Shown: positions 37,168-46,299, numbered from the stretch's first letter. The stretch is 64,000 nucleotides of DNA from Bacillota bacterium (GCA_023390335.1 JAEWCZ010000014.1:19933-83932), one strand, 5' to 3'. Made by a program: numbers and translations. The notes: a model not told the origin generated them from the letters alone.

Positions 37168-37182
37168 TATTGAAATTCAATA
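37168..37182. promoter_or_regulatory. 15-bp palindrome before the DUF1287 gene
   Basis: TATTGAA and TTCAATA are perfect inverted copies around one A, 29 bases before the DUF1287 start. Such AT-rich palindromes arise easily by chance, so an operator role is only a possibility. Confidence 0.25.
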
Positions 37183-37210
37183 AATAGCTCGAGAGGGTTG
37201 GAGTGATTTA

Positions 37211-37903
37211 ATGAAGAGGTTTGTATTTATAGCATCCATAGTACTGGCAACTGGTTGTATAGCTCTATTATTATACAGCCACTTTGCCTTTCAGGATGCT
37301 TTTTTCTTTTTAAGGGGTGAAGTTAAAATTGACAGAGTAATTTGTAATGGAGATATGGATAGAGATGGAATCCCCGATAACGATGATATAATACAGGGTG
37401 CCAGAATGGAGATATCCAACAGGACAAAGTACCAAAGTACTTACTATGAAGGTGGATATCCGCCAAAATCTGAAGGTGTATGTACCGATGTTGTGTGGAG
37501 AGCGTTAAAAAATGCTGGATACGATCTGAAGGCGCATATGGATGTTGATATTTCGAGGCATACAATTGATTATAAAAACGGTGTAATTATACCCGATCCA
37601 AATATAGATTTCAGGCGTGTAAAGAATCAATATGTTTTTTTCAGGAAGTATGCTACAAGTCTCACAACGGAGGTAAAGCCATTTGACAGGAAAAACTTGT
37701 ATGAATGGCAACCCGGTGATATAGTAATATTGAAAAACAGTGAACATGTTGCTGTTATATCGGATAAGCGCAGGAGAGACGGAGTCCCGGGTATAATACA
37801 CAACTCCAGCACTTTTCCAATGGAAGAAGACTTACTTTTAAAATGGAGCAAAAATGGCCGTATAATAGGACATTTCAGGTTCCCACAAAATAATTTGGAG
37901 TAA
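37211..37903 (+). CDS. DUF1287 exported protein with calcium-loop-like segment
   Basis: A 230-residue protein with an N-terminal membrane/signal helix (FVFIASIVLATGCIALLLY) that is probably exported or anchored. The body fits DUF1287, an NlpC/P60-like fold: GVCTDVVWRALKNAGYDL carries the candidate catalytic Cys, and WQPGDIVILKNSEHVAVISD the candidate His. Near residue 48 the motif DMDRDGIPDNDDI resembles an EF-hand/thrombospondin type 3 calcium loop. A cell-wall hydrolase or related role is plausible by fold only. GGAGTG-type site before the ATG. Confidence 0.75.
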   Translation: MKRFVFIASIVLATGCIALLLYSHFAFQDAFFFLRGEVKIDRVICNGDMDRDGIPDNDDIIQGARMEISNRTKYQSTYYEGGYPPKSEGVCTDVVWRALKNAGYDLKAHMDVDISRHTIDYKNGVIIPDPNIDFRRVKNQYVFFRKYATSLTTEVKPFDRKNLYEWQPGDIVILKNSEHVAVISDKRRRDGVPGIIHNSSTFPMEEDLLLKWSKNGRIIGHFRFPQNNLE

Positions 37904-37923
37904 TATGTTAGAGGTGGATTAGA

Positions 37924-38400
37924 GTGGCAAATCAAAAGACGAATGTAATGAGAATTTTGGACAGTACGAAAATCAATTATAATATTTATACATACGACAG
38001 TAAAGGTGGAGCCATAGACGGTGTATCAGTAGCTGAAAAAATTGGACAACCTGTTGAAAGAGTCTATAAGACACTTGTAACCAGAGGAAATAGCAAGAAC
38101 TATTTTGTTTTTGTAATTCACGTGAACAAGGAACTTAACCTCAAAGCTGCTGCAAAAGCAGTGGGGGAGAAGTCGGTTGAGATGATAAGAGTTGATGAAA
38201 TCAATAAAGTTACCGGCTATATCAGGGGAGGTTGTTCGCCTATTGGTATGAAAAAGGACTATAAAACAGTAATTGATAGTACTTGTGAAAACTTGGATAC
38301 GTTTATTTTCAGCGGTGGTAAAATCGGTTTTCAGGTTGAGGTAAGCCCCAAGGAATTAATTGAATTTATTAAAGCAGATATAGAAAGCGTAGCCGAATAA
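37924..38400 (+). CDS. ybaK: YbaK/EbsC-type aminoacyl-tRNA deacylase
   Basis: A 158-residue single-domain trans-editing protein that hydrolyses Cys-tRNA(Pro) or similar misacylated tRNA. Features: VYKTLVTRGNSKNYFVFVIHVNKELNLKAAAKAVG (with the catalytic K in YKTL) and GYIRGGCSPIGMKK, the family signature. Starts with GTG after a GAGGTGG site. Followed 15 bases later by a small membrane gene. Confidence 0.9.
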   Translation: MANQKTNVMRILDSTKINYNIYTYDSKGGAIDGVSVAEKIGQPVERVYKTLVTRGNSKNYFVFVIHVNKELNLKAAAKAVGEKSVEMIRVDEINKVTGYIRGGCSPIGMKKDYKTVIDSTCENLDTFIFSGGKIGFQVEVSPKELIEFIKADIESVAE

Positions 38401-38415
38401 AAGGAGATTATTATT

Positions 38416-38676
38416 ATGGATTCAAATGCAGTAATAGCAGTTGGAGCAGTACTATTATCAGTTTACCTCACTATACAGGAAATACTTAAATATCGGTTAA
38501 AGAAAGAGCAAATCAAAGCTGATGCTATGGTTCGCGCTGAAGAAATAAAGGCTAAAAATCAGTTGGAAATTGAAAAGCTTATTCATCAGGATAACTGCGA
38601 AAAAGTGATTGAAGATGCCATAAATAATGACGAAAATCTTAATAGCCATAGAAGCCGTATAAATGACAGACTCTAG
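38416..38676 (+). CDS. Small membrane protein with cytoplasmic coiled coil
   Basis: An 86-residue protein with one N-terminal helix (AVIAVGAVLLSVYLTIQEIL) followed by a charged helical stretch (KKEQIKADAMVRAEEIKAKNQ). No family is recognised. AAGGAG lies at a good distance from the ATG, and it follows ybaK closely, so it is likely a real co-transcribed gene. Confidence 0.6.
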   Translation: MDSNAVIAVGAVLLSVYLTIQEILKYRLKKEQIKADAMVRAEEIKAKNQLEIEKLIHQDNCEKVIEDAINNDENLNSHRSRINDRL

Positions 38677-38704
38677 CTTTCAACGACATGAAAATATAAA
38701 TTTT

Positions 38705-38734
38705 TTGTTTACAATTTAATACAAATATTATAAT
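38705..38734 (+). promoter_or_regulatory. Possible promoter of the beta-propeller gene
   Basis: TTGTTT (38705-38710) and a perfect TATAAT (38729-38734) are spaced 18 bases, 34 bases before the ATG. Confidence 0.5.
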
Positions 38735-38768
38735 ATATACCTATAATAATTTATTAGGAGGGGTATAT

Positions 38769-40610
38769 ATGAAAAAACATCTTGTTATTCTCTTGGTTAT
38801 GTGTATGCTCTTTACCAGTTGTTTTTCTATGCTGGTAATCCAAGCAGAGGGGTTGGAGGATCTTCCTGCACCTCAGGACCGTTATTTGTGGTCAATAGCA
38901 GCAAATGATAATGGATTGTTTGCTGCCGTTGGTGATTACGGTATTGTTAGGTTGACAGATAACGGAATTGATTGGAAGGATATCCAACTCCCAACGGATT
39001 CTCAGTTGAATTCAGTTGCCAGCAGAGGAACTCAGTTTGTAGCAGTAGGTGATTTTGGAGCAACTTATATTTCAGAAGAAGGTTTTGACTGGAAAGAGGT
39101 AATGCCTCCAAAGTTTGATTACAATCTTACTTCTGTAGTATCAAACGGAAAAGTTTTCGTTGCTACAGGTAGTAACGGATCAATTCTTTACTCAGAAGAT
39201 GGATATAACTGGGTAAAGGTTGAAACAACTTACATATCCTATAAAGAGACTATCCCCAATATAACAAGTCTCGTATGGAATGGGAGTGTATTCTATGCTT
39301 TAACTGATTTGGGGACAAGCCTTATATCAGATAATGGAATTGATTGGAAAGAACAACAAATCTATACGCCGGTTGAGTCAAAATATGGCTTTTCATTGAA
39401 AAATGTAACTTGGGGTAACAATATGTTTGTTGCTACAGGTAATAAGGGTACAATCGATGTATCTTACGACGGCGTTTACTGGAAACCGGTTTTCCAAGAC
39501 GAAAAAGCATCCTTCAGAAATATAATTTGGAGTGAATCCGAAAATGGTTTCTTTGCGACCGGAACTCGTGGACTCATCAGCTTTTCAAAAGATGGTTTTG
39601 CATGGGATAGAATATCAAAGGAGGATATTTCTGCTTATGCAATAGAGGATATGGCGTCATTCAAAGATATAAACATTGGTATAGGCGGAGCCGGATTACT
39701 AGTTAGAATCAAGTATCTGGATCACACCGTTGAAGTTGTAAATGCAGGAGCAAATGACGGTTATCAGTTATATGATGTCGCCACTGATGGAAAACTTCTG
39801 GTAGCTGTGGGAACTGATGGTAGAGTAAGAAGATCAACTGATGGTGGTTTAACATGGTCATACTTTAACCTTACTACAATTGGTGATTTAGTTGATATCG
39901 ATTACGGTGGAGGAGCTTTTGTAGCAGTCGGTCCTGATGGTACAATTATCAGGTCTACTGACGGAGGTAAAAACTGGTACTCAACTATAACTGGCCTTGG
40001 TAATGATATAGAAGGTGTTACATATTCTAATGGAAAATTTATTGCTGTAGGAAGCAACGGACTTATTCTTATATCCAATGATGCAGGTGCTACATGGAAC
40101 GACAATGTTGTTACACCTCCGGTTAAATTGAACAAAGGTGTATATAACGGGAAAAAATATGTTGTTGTTGGAAACAATGGTAAAATATTTACCTCTACTG
40201 ATGGAGTAAATTGGACTGAACAAGCATCAGGAACTACTAAAAACCTGACAAGCATTGTTTGGGACGGCAGTAAATTTATAGCAGTAGGAAGCAACGGTAC
40301 AATACTTACCTCACCTGACGGGATAACATGGTCAACTTCAGTTTCGGGCTTTCAGGCTAATTTTACGGATATATTTGTAGCTAATTACGCATCGATTTAC
40401 AGCGGTTATAAATTTATTGCAACCGGCCTTTCCGGTAAGGCTTATGGTTCTAATGATGGACTAAAATGGTACCCATTGGCTACACAGATTTCAACCAATA
40501 TGAATGGCGGAGTATGGTGCAATGGCAAATACGTTATTGTAGGATGCCATGAATGTATTTCAATATCCAAGGATGGATCAATTTGGACTCAGGTTCTTGG
40601 ACATTATTAA
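38769..40610 (+). CDS. Secreted beta-propeller protein with BNR/YCF48-like repeats
   Basis: A 613-residue protein with a cleavable signal peptide (MKKHLVILLVMCMLFTSCFS, then VIQAEG). The rest is about thirteen repeats of 40-45 residues with the pattern AVG-x-x-G-x-I-x-x-S-x-D-G-x-x-W, for example VAVGSNGTILTSPDGITW. These resemble BNR/Asp-box and YCF48-type propeller blades. No dockerin, cohesin, S-layer or sortase motif is seen. Function unknown; extracellular binding is a fair inference. AGGAGGGG precedes the ATG. A GC-rich hairpin follows. Confidence 0.85.
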   Translation: MKKHLVILLVMCMLFTSCFSMLVIQAEGLEDLPAPQDRYLWSIAANDNGLFAAVGDYGIVRLTDNGIDWKDIQLPTDSQLNSVASRGTQFVAVGDFGATYISEEGFDWKEVMPPKFDYNLTSVVSNGKVFVATGSNGSILYSEDGYNWVKVETTYISYKETIPNITSLVWNGSVFYALTDLGTSLISDNGIDWKEQQIYTPVESKYGFSLKNVTWGNNMFVATGNKGTIDVSYDGVYWKPVFQDEKASFRNIIWSESENGFFATGTRGLISFSKDGFAWDRISKEDISAYAIEDMASFKDINIGIGGAGLLVRIKYLDHTVEVVNAGANDGYQLYDVATDGKLLVAVGTDGRVRRSTDGGLTWSYFNLTTIGDLVDIDYGGGAFVAVGPDGTIIRSTDGGKNWYSTITGLGNDIEGVTYSNGKFIAVGSNGLILISNDAGATWNDNVVTPPVKLNKGVYNGKKYVVVGNNGKIFTSTDGVNWTEQASGTTKNLTSIVWDGSKFIAVGSNGTILTSPDGITWSTSVSGFQANFTDIFVANYASIYSGYKFIATGLSGKAYGSNDGLKWYPLATQISTNMNGGVWCNGKYVIVGCHECISISKDGSIWTQVLGHY

Positions 40611-40631
40611 GCAGTTAGTTAAGTTATTATG

Positions 40632-40659
40632 AAGGCCGGCGGCGTAAGCTGCCGGCCTT
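40632..40659. terminator. GC-rich hairpin between convergent genes
   Basis: Arms AAGGCCGGCGGC and GCTGCCGGCCTT pair with one G-T wobble around GTAA. This is a strong GC stem in AT-rich DNA, and it overlaps the stop of the leftward gene. There is no real T run on either side, so termination efficiency is uncertain. Confidence 0.6.
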
Positions 40660-41677
40660 ATATAATATATTTTATAGTACCTTCTCCGAAAAGTTGGTTT
40701 ATCTCCAGTGTGAAAAATTCTTTAACTTCAGTAATTGATTCCTTGGGATACACATATTTACCATAACCAAACTGACCGAATTTAAATTTTCGGTTTTCGT
40801 TTATCATATCCAGAGTTGTTTCAGGGAATATCTCTAAAATCTTATTTTTGGCTCTTTCGGTATATCTGTGTGTTATTATTTCAAAGCTTGCATCCTGTGC
40901 AATATCATCATCAATGGTATTTCTAAGTTTTAATAATAGATTTTTATAATCCTCTTTCCACCCTTCATAGAGAAATACCGGTGCGATTAAAAACCCGATA
41001 GGATATCCTGCTTTTGATACCTTTCCGACTGCTTCTATACGTTTATCAGCAGAAGCAGTTTTGTGTTCATATGCGCTTATAATATTCTGAGTATTTATAC
41101 TAAAACGTATTTCGGTATGTTTATTGTGATCCAGGTCAAGAAGGCTATCTATATCTGTAAATTTGGTTACAAACCTGAAACGGGCATTTTTTTGGTTTGC
41201 AAAAAAGTTTATGGAGGCCTTTAAGGCTCCGGTGTAAGGTTCAACAGGAACCGGGTCGGAGGTTGCAGCTCCTTCAAATATAGTATCTTCCGGGAGTCTT
41301 TCCTGTATATATTTATCTGCACGATTTAAAATATCGTCTATATTTACATAAACTCTAACGAAGGGTTTATCTCCTAATTGCGTATTGAGATAGCAATATT
41401 CACATTGTCCTATGCAGCCACTTACAAGGGGAAGCTGATAATGTGCAGAAGGCTTACAGCTCTGGAAGGTCAGGCTTTTTTTCACTCCTACTACAAGGGT
41501 TTGCTTGCCATGCTTGTAAAGTGAGCTGGCATCTTCTCCCGGAATACAGGATTTTACCCTATTCAATGCACATTGACTTATCTCAACCCCTGAAGAACTG
41601 AATTGATCGAATAGACTTCTGCCCAGTTCATAATCCAAAGCTCCTGTTTCAAAAATTACTCTTTGTGGTTTAAACAT
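40658..41677 (-). CDS. Spore photoproduct lyase family radical SAM protein, lacking the H-donor Cys
   Basis: A 339-residue SplB-family protein. SPL repairs the thymine dimer formed in spore DNA by UV. The radical SAM cluster motif SGCIGQCEYCYLNT gives Cys88, Cys92 and Cys95, with the adjacent Tyr94 and Tyr96 conserved. The typical RFVTKF, RFSINTQ and HRYTERAK segments are present. The region carrying the essential hydrogen-donor cysteine in Bacillus SPL (EASCTSD, Cys141) reads EGAATSD here, so residue 138 is alanine. It may be a paralogue with altered chemistry. Its ribosome site lies in the hairpin at 41683-41717. Confidence 0.85.
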   Translation of the reverse strand: MFKPQRVIFETGALDYELGRSLFDQFSSSGVEISQCALNRVKSCIPGEDASSLYKHGKQTLVVGVKKSLTFQSCKPSAHYQLPLVSGCIGQCEYCYLNTQLGDKPFVRVYVNIDDILNRADKYIQERLPEDTIFEGAATSDPVPVEPYTGALKASINFFANQKNARFRFVTKFTDIDSLLDLDHNKHTEIRFSINTQNIISAYEHKTASADKRIEAVGKVSKAGYPIGFLIAPVFLYEGWKEDYKNLLLKLRNTIDDDIAQDASFEIITHRYTERAKNKILEIFPETTLDMINENRKFKFGQFGYGKYVYPKESITEVKEFFTLEINQLFGEGTIKYII

Positions 41678-41717
41678 AAAAAATCCTCACACATTATTTT
41701 TGTTATTGTGTGAGGAT
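41678..41717 (-). promoter_or_regulatory. Terminator-like hairpin containing the SPL-gene ribosome site
   Basis: On the minus strand ATCCTCACACA (41717-41707) and TGTGTGAGGAT (41693-41683) pair perfectly over 11 bp, followed by TTTTT and then the ATG at 41677. The GAGGA ribosome site, spaced six bases from the ATG, is part of the 3' arm. The element therefore looks like an intrinsic terminator after the YibE/F gene and a ribosome-site-sequestering structure for the SPL-family gene. Confidence 0.7.
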
Positions 41718-41748
41718 GCCTTTTGTATTATTCATATTTTTATATTTA

Positions 41749-42999
41749 CTATTTCCAGCCATTGTTGTAATCATCATTCGCAGTCGCTTCGTTCATATCA
41801 AGGTCAGAAGTATCTGCAGGGGGAAGCTTTATTCTTTCTGAATACAGGTAGGCGCAAACAAGTGATGTTAGTGGCATTGTAAAAAGAATACCAATGCTTC
41901 CTACCAACGACTGAAGAATTTCCACCACTATCATTTCCTTGTTCAGAAGCTCTAAAAGTGAACTGTTATATGACACCAGAAGCAAAACAACGGATAGGGA
42001 GCTGCCAATATAAGCTAGTATAAGTGTGTTGGCCATTGTTCCCATTATATCTTTTCCAATTGCTATTCCCGATTTGACTAACAGACTGAACGGAGTATAC
42101 TCCAGTTTTTCCTGCATTTCAGCAAGTGAGGCCGCAATTGACATGGATACATCCATTATGGCTCCGATTGCTCCAATAAGAATTGCAGCGAATATTATTG
42201 CTTTTAAATCAATGGGATGCTTAGTATTAATACGCAACAGGTAGAGTGATTCCTCGCTGACAAATCCCGTGAGCTTTAAAAGCTTGTCCATAAAGGTAAT
42301 CAAAATACCCGAAACAAGGACACCGACCATACAGCCAATACCTGCTGCAAGACTTTTCTTGCTGGCGCCGTAAACGATAAGTAAAGTCATGCAGATGATA
42401 AACAGGCAGGTTATTATTGACCATATATAAATATTGAAACCCTGTAATACTGCAGGGACAAATACTGCAAATATGGCTGCAAAAGTAAATACAAGTGACA
42501 ATATTGTATTGAAGCCCTTGGATCTTCCAAATATCAGAAGCAGAATGAAAAATACGATTCCCAGCACCAAAAGTGCATTAGTTCTATGGTATTCCGCCAT
42601 TACCCAATCGTATTCAGAATCTTTGTTATCAAGTTTATATAGTATTACTTTGTCTCCAGGCTCAATTTCTTTTTGTGAGCCACCTGAGAATGGATCTATT
42701 GTTTGAAGAGCATTAATCTGCCTGCCTTTGTCTTTACCTGATAAAAGTTTTGCCGAAAAGGCGATGTCCTTACCCTCGTTTGGGCTACCTCCGCCAAGAT
42801 TATATTCGGTTTTACTTGTTTTAATTATCTTGACAACGCTTGCACTTTGAACCTCAACACCGTCTACACCTTTCAGCATATCAAGATTGTTGGTGGTATA
42901 CCTGTTTCCTATGTACAACAGTATTAAGGAAATAATAATAGTAGAGATATATATGAGAACTTTTTTATTTATGAGCTTTTGTAAGTAGTGTGCTTTCAT
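41749..42999 (-). CDS. YibE/F-family integral membrane protein
   Basis: A 416-residue YibE/F-family protein. An N-terminal helix is followed by an extracytoplasmic beta-rich region (residues about 40-140), then seven or so transmembrane helices. Family features include the NALLVLGIVFFILLLIFG helix start and the IGAIGAIMDVSMSIAASLAEM motif. Function is not established; a transport role is assumed for the family. It is downstream of the small DUF486 gene (13 bases), so the two are likely co-transcribed leftward. Confidence 0.85.
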   Translation of the reverse strand: MKAHYLQKLINKKVLIYISTIIISLILLYIGNRYTTNNLDMLKGVDGVEVQSASVVKIIKTSKTEYNLGGGSPNEGKDIAFSAKLLSGKDKGRQINALQTIDPFSGGSQKEIEPGDKVILYKLDNKDSEYDWVMAEYHRTNALLVLGIVFFILLLIFGRSKGFNTILSLVFTFAAIFAVFVPAVLQGFNIYIWSIITCLFIICMTLLIVYGASKKSLAAGIGCMVGVLVSGILITFMDKLLKLTGFVSEESLYLLRINTKHPIDLKAIIFAAILIGAIGAIMDVSMSIAASLAEMQEKLEYTPFSLLVKSGIAIGKDIMGTMANTLILAYIGSSLSVVLLLVSYNSSLLELLNKEMIVVEILQSLVGSIGILFTMPLTSLVCAYLYSERIKLPPADTSDLDMNEATANDDYNNGWK

Positions 43000-43011
43000 A
43001 TAATTCTCCTC

Positions 43012-43365
43012 TTAAAACTTTTTAAATGCAAAGAAAACTGCACCTAATATACATATAAATGATAAGATATAATTAAGTTTGAAGCTTTCCTTCAAATAAA
43101 GTACTGAAAAAACACCAAAAACAACCAGTGTTATGGCCTCCTGAATAATTTTAAGCTGAGCAGTGTCAAAATTTTTTGACGCTAATCTGTTAGCCGGTAT
43201 CATGAAGCAATATTCAAAAAATGCAATTCCCCAGCTTATCAAAATAATAACAGGAAGAGACGCTGAGCCATTTTTAAATTTAAGATTACCATACCACGCA
43301 AATGTCATAAAAATATTTGAAACTACCAAAAGTAAAAAAGGCCAAAATTTAACTATTGAATACAT
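43012..43365 (-). CDS. DUF486 DMT-like small membrane protein
   Basis: A 117-residue protein with four hydrophobic helices matching DUF486, a half-size member of the drug/metabolite transporter fold: SNIFMTFAWYGNLKF, ISWGIAFFEYCFMIPANRL and the late YILSFICILGAVFFAFKKF are typical. Half-size DMT proteins usually dimerise. A GTG at 43380 is in frame, but GGGG spaced about nine bases favours the ATG at 43365. First gene of the leftward pair with YibE/F. Confidence 0.82.
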   Translation of the reverse strand: MYSIVKFWPFLLLVVSNIFMTFAWYGNLKFKNGSASLPVIILISWGIAFFEYCFMIPANRLASKNFDTAQLKIIQEAITLVVFGVFSVLYLKESFKLNYILSFICILGAVFFAFKKF

Positions 43366-43611
43366 ATCTATAAACCCCACTAATATTATGCTTTTATCGT
43401 ACTTGCATAAATATCATTATAATCTATTCTTCATATTTTTCAACAGTGGCTACCATATTTGTCCTCAATAATTTGACAATAAGATTGAAAATTTTAACAT
43501 AATTAGTATAATATTAGTATAATATTATATATTTACCGGCAAGTGTTTTATAAATAATATGAAGGATAGCCAGCAGCCGGGTGCTGATATATAAGGGCTT
43601 GAGGTAGTATA

Positions 43612-46182
43612 ATGACTTTAAAAATTATAAAAAAGTTTATTTTGGTGGGTTTTGCACTTGTAGTTCTTCTATTATTCATTGAAAGCATAGTTGTTCAAGC
43701 AGTTAATAATGTAGCAATTGATGATGTTTTACCCAAAAAGAATATTTTGATACTGCATTCGTATAATGAAGGCTTGGCATGGACAAGTGATCAGAATACC
43801 GGAATAATTGAAACTATAGAGAAAGAATATCCAAATACAAGTACATACGTTGAATATATGGATTGGAAAAACTATCCTACCACAAATATACTTTCTTATT
43901 TATCTGACTACTTTGAATTCAAATACAAGCATAAACGCCTTGATCTAGTAATTACCACTGATGATGCCGCTTTCAAATTTGCATTACTAAACAGAGAGCA
44001 ATTGTTTTCCGATGCACCTATTGTATTTTCAGGTGTAAATCAGGAAAGTGTCTCCGAAATAGCCAAGCATTATAAAAACTACACTGGAGTTATTGAAAAT
44101 ATAAATCCAACTGAAACTTTTAGACTAGCATTAAGAATAAACCCTCATATAAAGAAAGTTTATGTGGTGTTTGATAATTCCGAAAGCGGCTTGTCAACAG
44201 GTCGGATAGTAATGGATAAGGTCAAGGCAATGAATCTTGAACCCATACCAATGAATAGAATGAGTTTTCAAGAGCTCTTGCAACAAGTAAGTAAGCTGGA
44301 TGACACAAGTATTGTATTTTTTGCAACTTACTATAGTGATGCAAATGGAAAAATGTTGGAATTTAATCTGGCGTCAAAGGAAATAAGCAAGTACAGCAGT
44401 GTACCTTTATATCACCAATATGACTTTGGATTGAATAAGGGAGCTTTTGGCGGAGAAATGGTAAGTGGCAGGCTATGTGGAAACTATGCAGCAAAACTTG
44501 CGGTACGGATATTAAAGGGAGAAGCTGCTTCTGATATAAAGGTTATATCCCCTAAGGCAACAAGAGTAGTGTTTGATTATCAACAACTAAAACGTTTCGA
44601 AGTACCTGTATGGAAACTGCCTAAATCTGCTGAAATAGTAAATAAACCATTTTCATTTTTTGAAACCTACAAGCGCCTTGTTTTGTGTGTTATAGGTGCT
44701 TTTATGGTACTGATGGTATTTTTAATTATTCTTTTGGTGTATATAGGAAAAATTAGGAACATACGGAAACAACTATATATGAGCAACGAAGAACTTACTC
44801 AAACATATGAGGAATTGGTTGCCTCGGATGAAGAATTAAAACATCAATTGGACGAAATCCGTTCAATACAAAAAAGCCTGTGTCAAAGCGAAGAAAAGTA
44901 CACTTTTTTGGCCTTGCACGATGTACTAACAGGCCTTCCCAACAGACGTTCTTTACTTGAGGATTCGCAAAAGCTTTTAAGTAATAATTCAGGGAAGAAG
45001 CTGGCGTTACTCTTTATTGATATGGACAATTTCAAATATATCAATGATACAATGGGACATGAATTCGGGGATGAACTTATAAACAAGGCAAGCCAAAGAC
45101 TTAAAATGGCTCTTAATGGTCTCGGTATCTTATACCGCCTTGGTGGTGACGAATTTATCCTGCTTATATATGATATTGAAAACCAGTTCGAGGCAGAAGA
45201 GATAATATATCAAGTTATTCAAAGCTTCAAGGATGAATTTGAAATAAGAAATAGTGTACTTCATATCACTTTTAGTATAGGAGCGGCATTATATCCTGAA
45301 CACGGGAACTGTATAGAGGATTTAATAAAATGTGCGGATATAGCAATGTACAAGGCCAAAGAGCAGGGAAAAAACAGATATGTGCTTTACGATAAAGATA
45401 TGGATAAAGCTTTTTCAGAAAGAATGACCATAGAAAAGCTTTTGCATACGGCTATGGAAAACAATGAATTTGAGGTATATTACCAGCCTCAGTTTGATTT
45501 AGAGACACAAAAAGTAACCGGCCTTGAGGCTCTCCTCAGATGGAAAAGTTCGGAGCTTGGAAATGTTTCGCCGATGAAATTCATTCCGGTTGCGGAAGAT
45601 ACTCATTTGATTATACCTTTAGGCGAATGGGTACTGAATCAGGCTTGTGCATTTATTAAGAAGTTGCAGGATAAGGGTTTTAAAGATTTGACCGTATCAG
45701 TGAATATATCAACAATACAGATTCTCCAGTCGGGATTTACACGTAAGATAGTTGATATAATAAATAGCCATAAACTCAATCCTGAATGTCTTGAATTGGA
45801 AATTACTGAAACTATTTTAATTGAGTCGTTTACAACCGTTTTCACAAAATTAAACAAATTGAAAATGTTGGGAATAAGAATAGCTTTGGATGATTTTGGC
45901 AAGGGATATTCTTCGTTGAATTATTTAAAACAGCTTCCAATATCAACTTTAAAAATAGATAAATCCTTTATCGATAGTGTTACAATAGATAAAGAGGGAA
46001 GGACTATAACCAGACACATAATCACTTTGGGTAGATCACTTGGAATGACTATTATTGCCGAAGGTGTTGAATACAATGAGCAGCTTGAATACCTGAAAAA
46101 ATATCACTGTGACAGGATTCAGGGTTATCTGTTTTCAAAACCTTTGCCTGCAGAAGATGTTAAAAAACTGTTGAATGTGTGA
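43612..46182 (+). CDS. Membrane sensor with ABC_sub_bind-like domain, GGDEF and EAL
   Basis: An 856-residue membrane protein for cyclic-di-GMP turnover. A signal/anchor helix (residues 8-30) precedes an extracellular domain (about 40-350) resembling ABC substrate-binding (TrpX-like) proteins: ILILHSYNEGLAWTSDQNTGI and APIVFSGVNQES. A second helix near 365-385 and a coiled coil lead to a GGDEF domain with intact RLGGDEF (about residue 511) and an EAL domain with intact EALLRW (about 639), DDFGKGYSSL and IAEGVE. Both enzymatic motifs are intact, so direction of activity cannot be decided. It starts with GAGGT before the ATG and ends in a terminator. Confidence 0.9.
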   Translation: MTLKIIKKFILVGFALVVLLLFIESIVVQAVNNVAIDDVLPKKNILILHSYNEGLAWTSDQNTGIIETIEKEYPNTSTYVEYMDWKNYPTTNILSYLSDYFEFKYKHKRLDLVITTDDAAFKFALLNREQLFSDAPIVFSGVNQESVSEIAKHYKNYTGVIENINPTETFRLALRINPHIKKVYVVFDNSESGLSTGRIVMDKVKAMNLEPIPMNRMSFQELLQQVSKLDDTSIVFFATYYSDANGKMLEFNLASKEISKYSSVPLYHQYDFGLNKGAFGGEMVSGRLCGNYAAKLAVRILKGEAASDIKVISPKATRVVFDYQQLKRFEVPVWKLPKSAEIVNKPFSFFETYKRLVLCVIGAFMVLMVFLIILLVYIGKIRNIRKQLYMSNEELTQTYEELVASDEELKHQLDEIRSIQKSLCQSEEKYTFLALHDVLTGLPNRRSLLEDSQKLLSNNSGKKLALLFIDMDNFKYINDTMGHEFGDELINKASQRLKMALNGLGILYRLGGDEFILLIYDIENQFEAEEIIYQVIQSFKDEFEIRNSVLHITFSIGAALYPEHGNCIEDLIKCADIAMYKAKEQGKNRYVLYDKDMDKAFSERMTIEKLLHTAMENNEFEVYYQPQFDLETQKVTGLEALLRWKSSELGNVSPMKFIPVAEDTHLIIPLGEWVLNQACAFIKKLQDKGFKDLTVSVNISTIQILQSGFTRKIVDIINSHKLNPECLELEITETILIESFTTVFTKLNKLKMLGIRIALDDFGKGYSSLNYLKQLPISTLKIDKSFIDSVTIDKEGRTITRHIITLGRSLGMTIIAEGVEYNEQLEYLKKYHCDRIQGYLFSKPLPAEDVKKLLNV

Positions 46183-46210
46183 AGGATGAATCAGATTTTG
46201 AATTAATGAT

Positions 46211-46253
46211 GACCATGATAACCTACCAAATAAAGGTTTTACATGGTCTTTTA
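46211..46253 (+). terminator. Rho-independent terminator after the GGDEF-EAL gene
   Basis: GACCATG and CATGGTC form the outer stem with AACCT/AGGTT inside, followed by TTTTATTTT. Confidence 0.75.
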
Positions 46254-46271
46254 TTTTGAAAAACCAAATTC

Positions 46272-46299
46272 TTGACTTATTTGCTTTAATTGGTATAAT
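46272..46299 (+). promoter_or_regulatory. Sigma-A-type promoter of the DUF134-mrp operon
   Basis: TTGACT (46272-46277) and perfect TATAAT (46294-46299) are spaced 16 bases. The -10 element is overlapped by a 34-bp palindrome, a layout for repression at the promoter. Confidence 0.75.

Noticed and set aside
43490..43611. Possible c-di-GMP riboswitch upstream of the GGDEF-EAL gene
   Set aside because: Only a short CAGCA/TGCTG hairpin is present; the conserved bases of the known c-di-GMP aptamers were not found.
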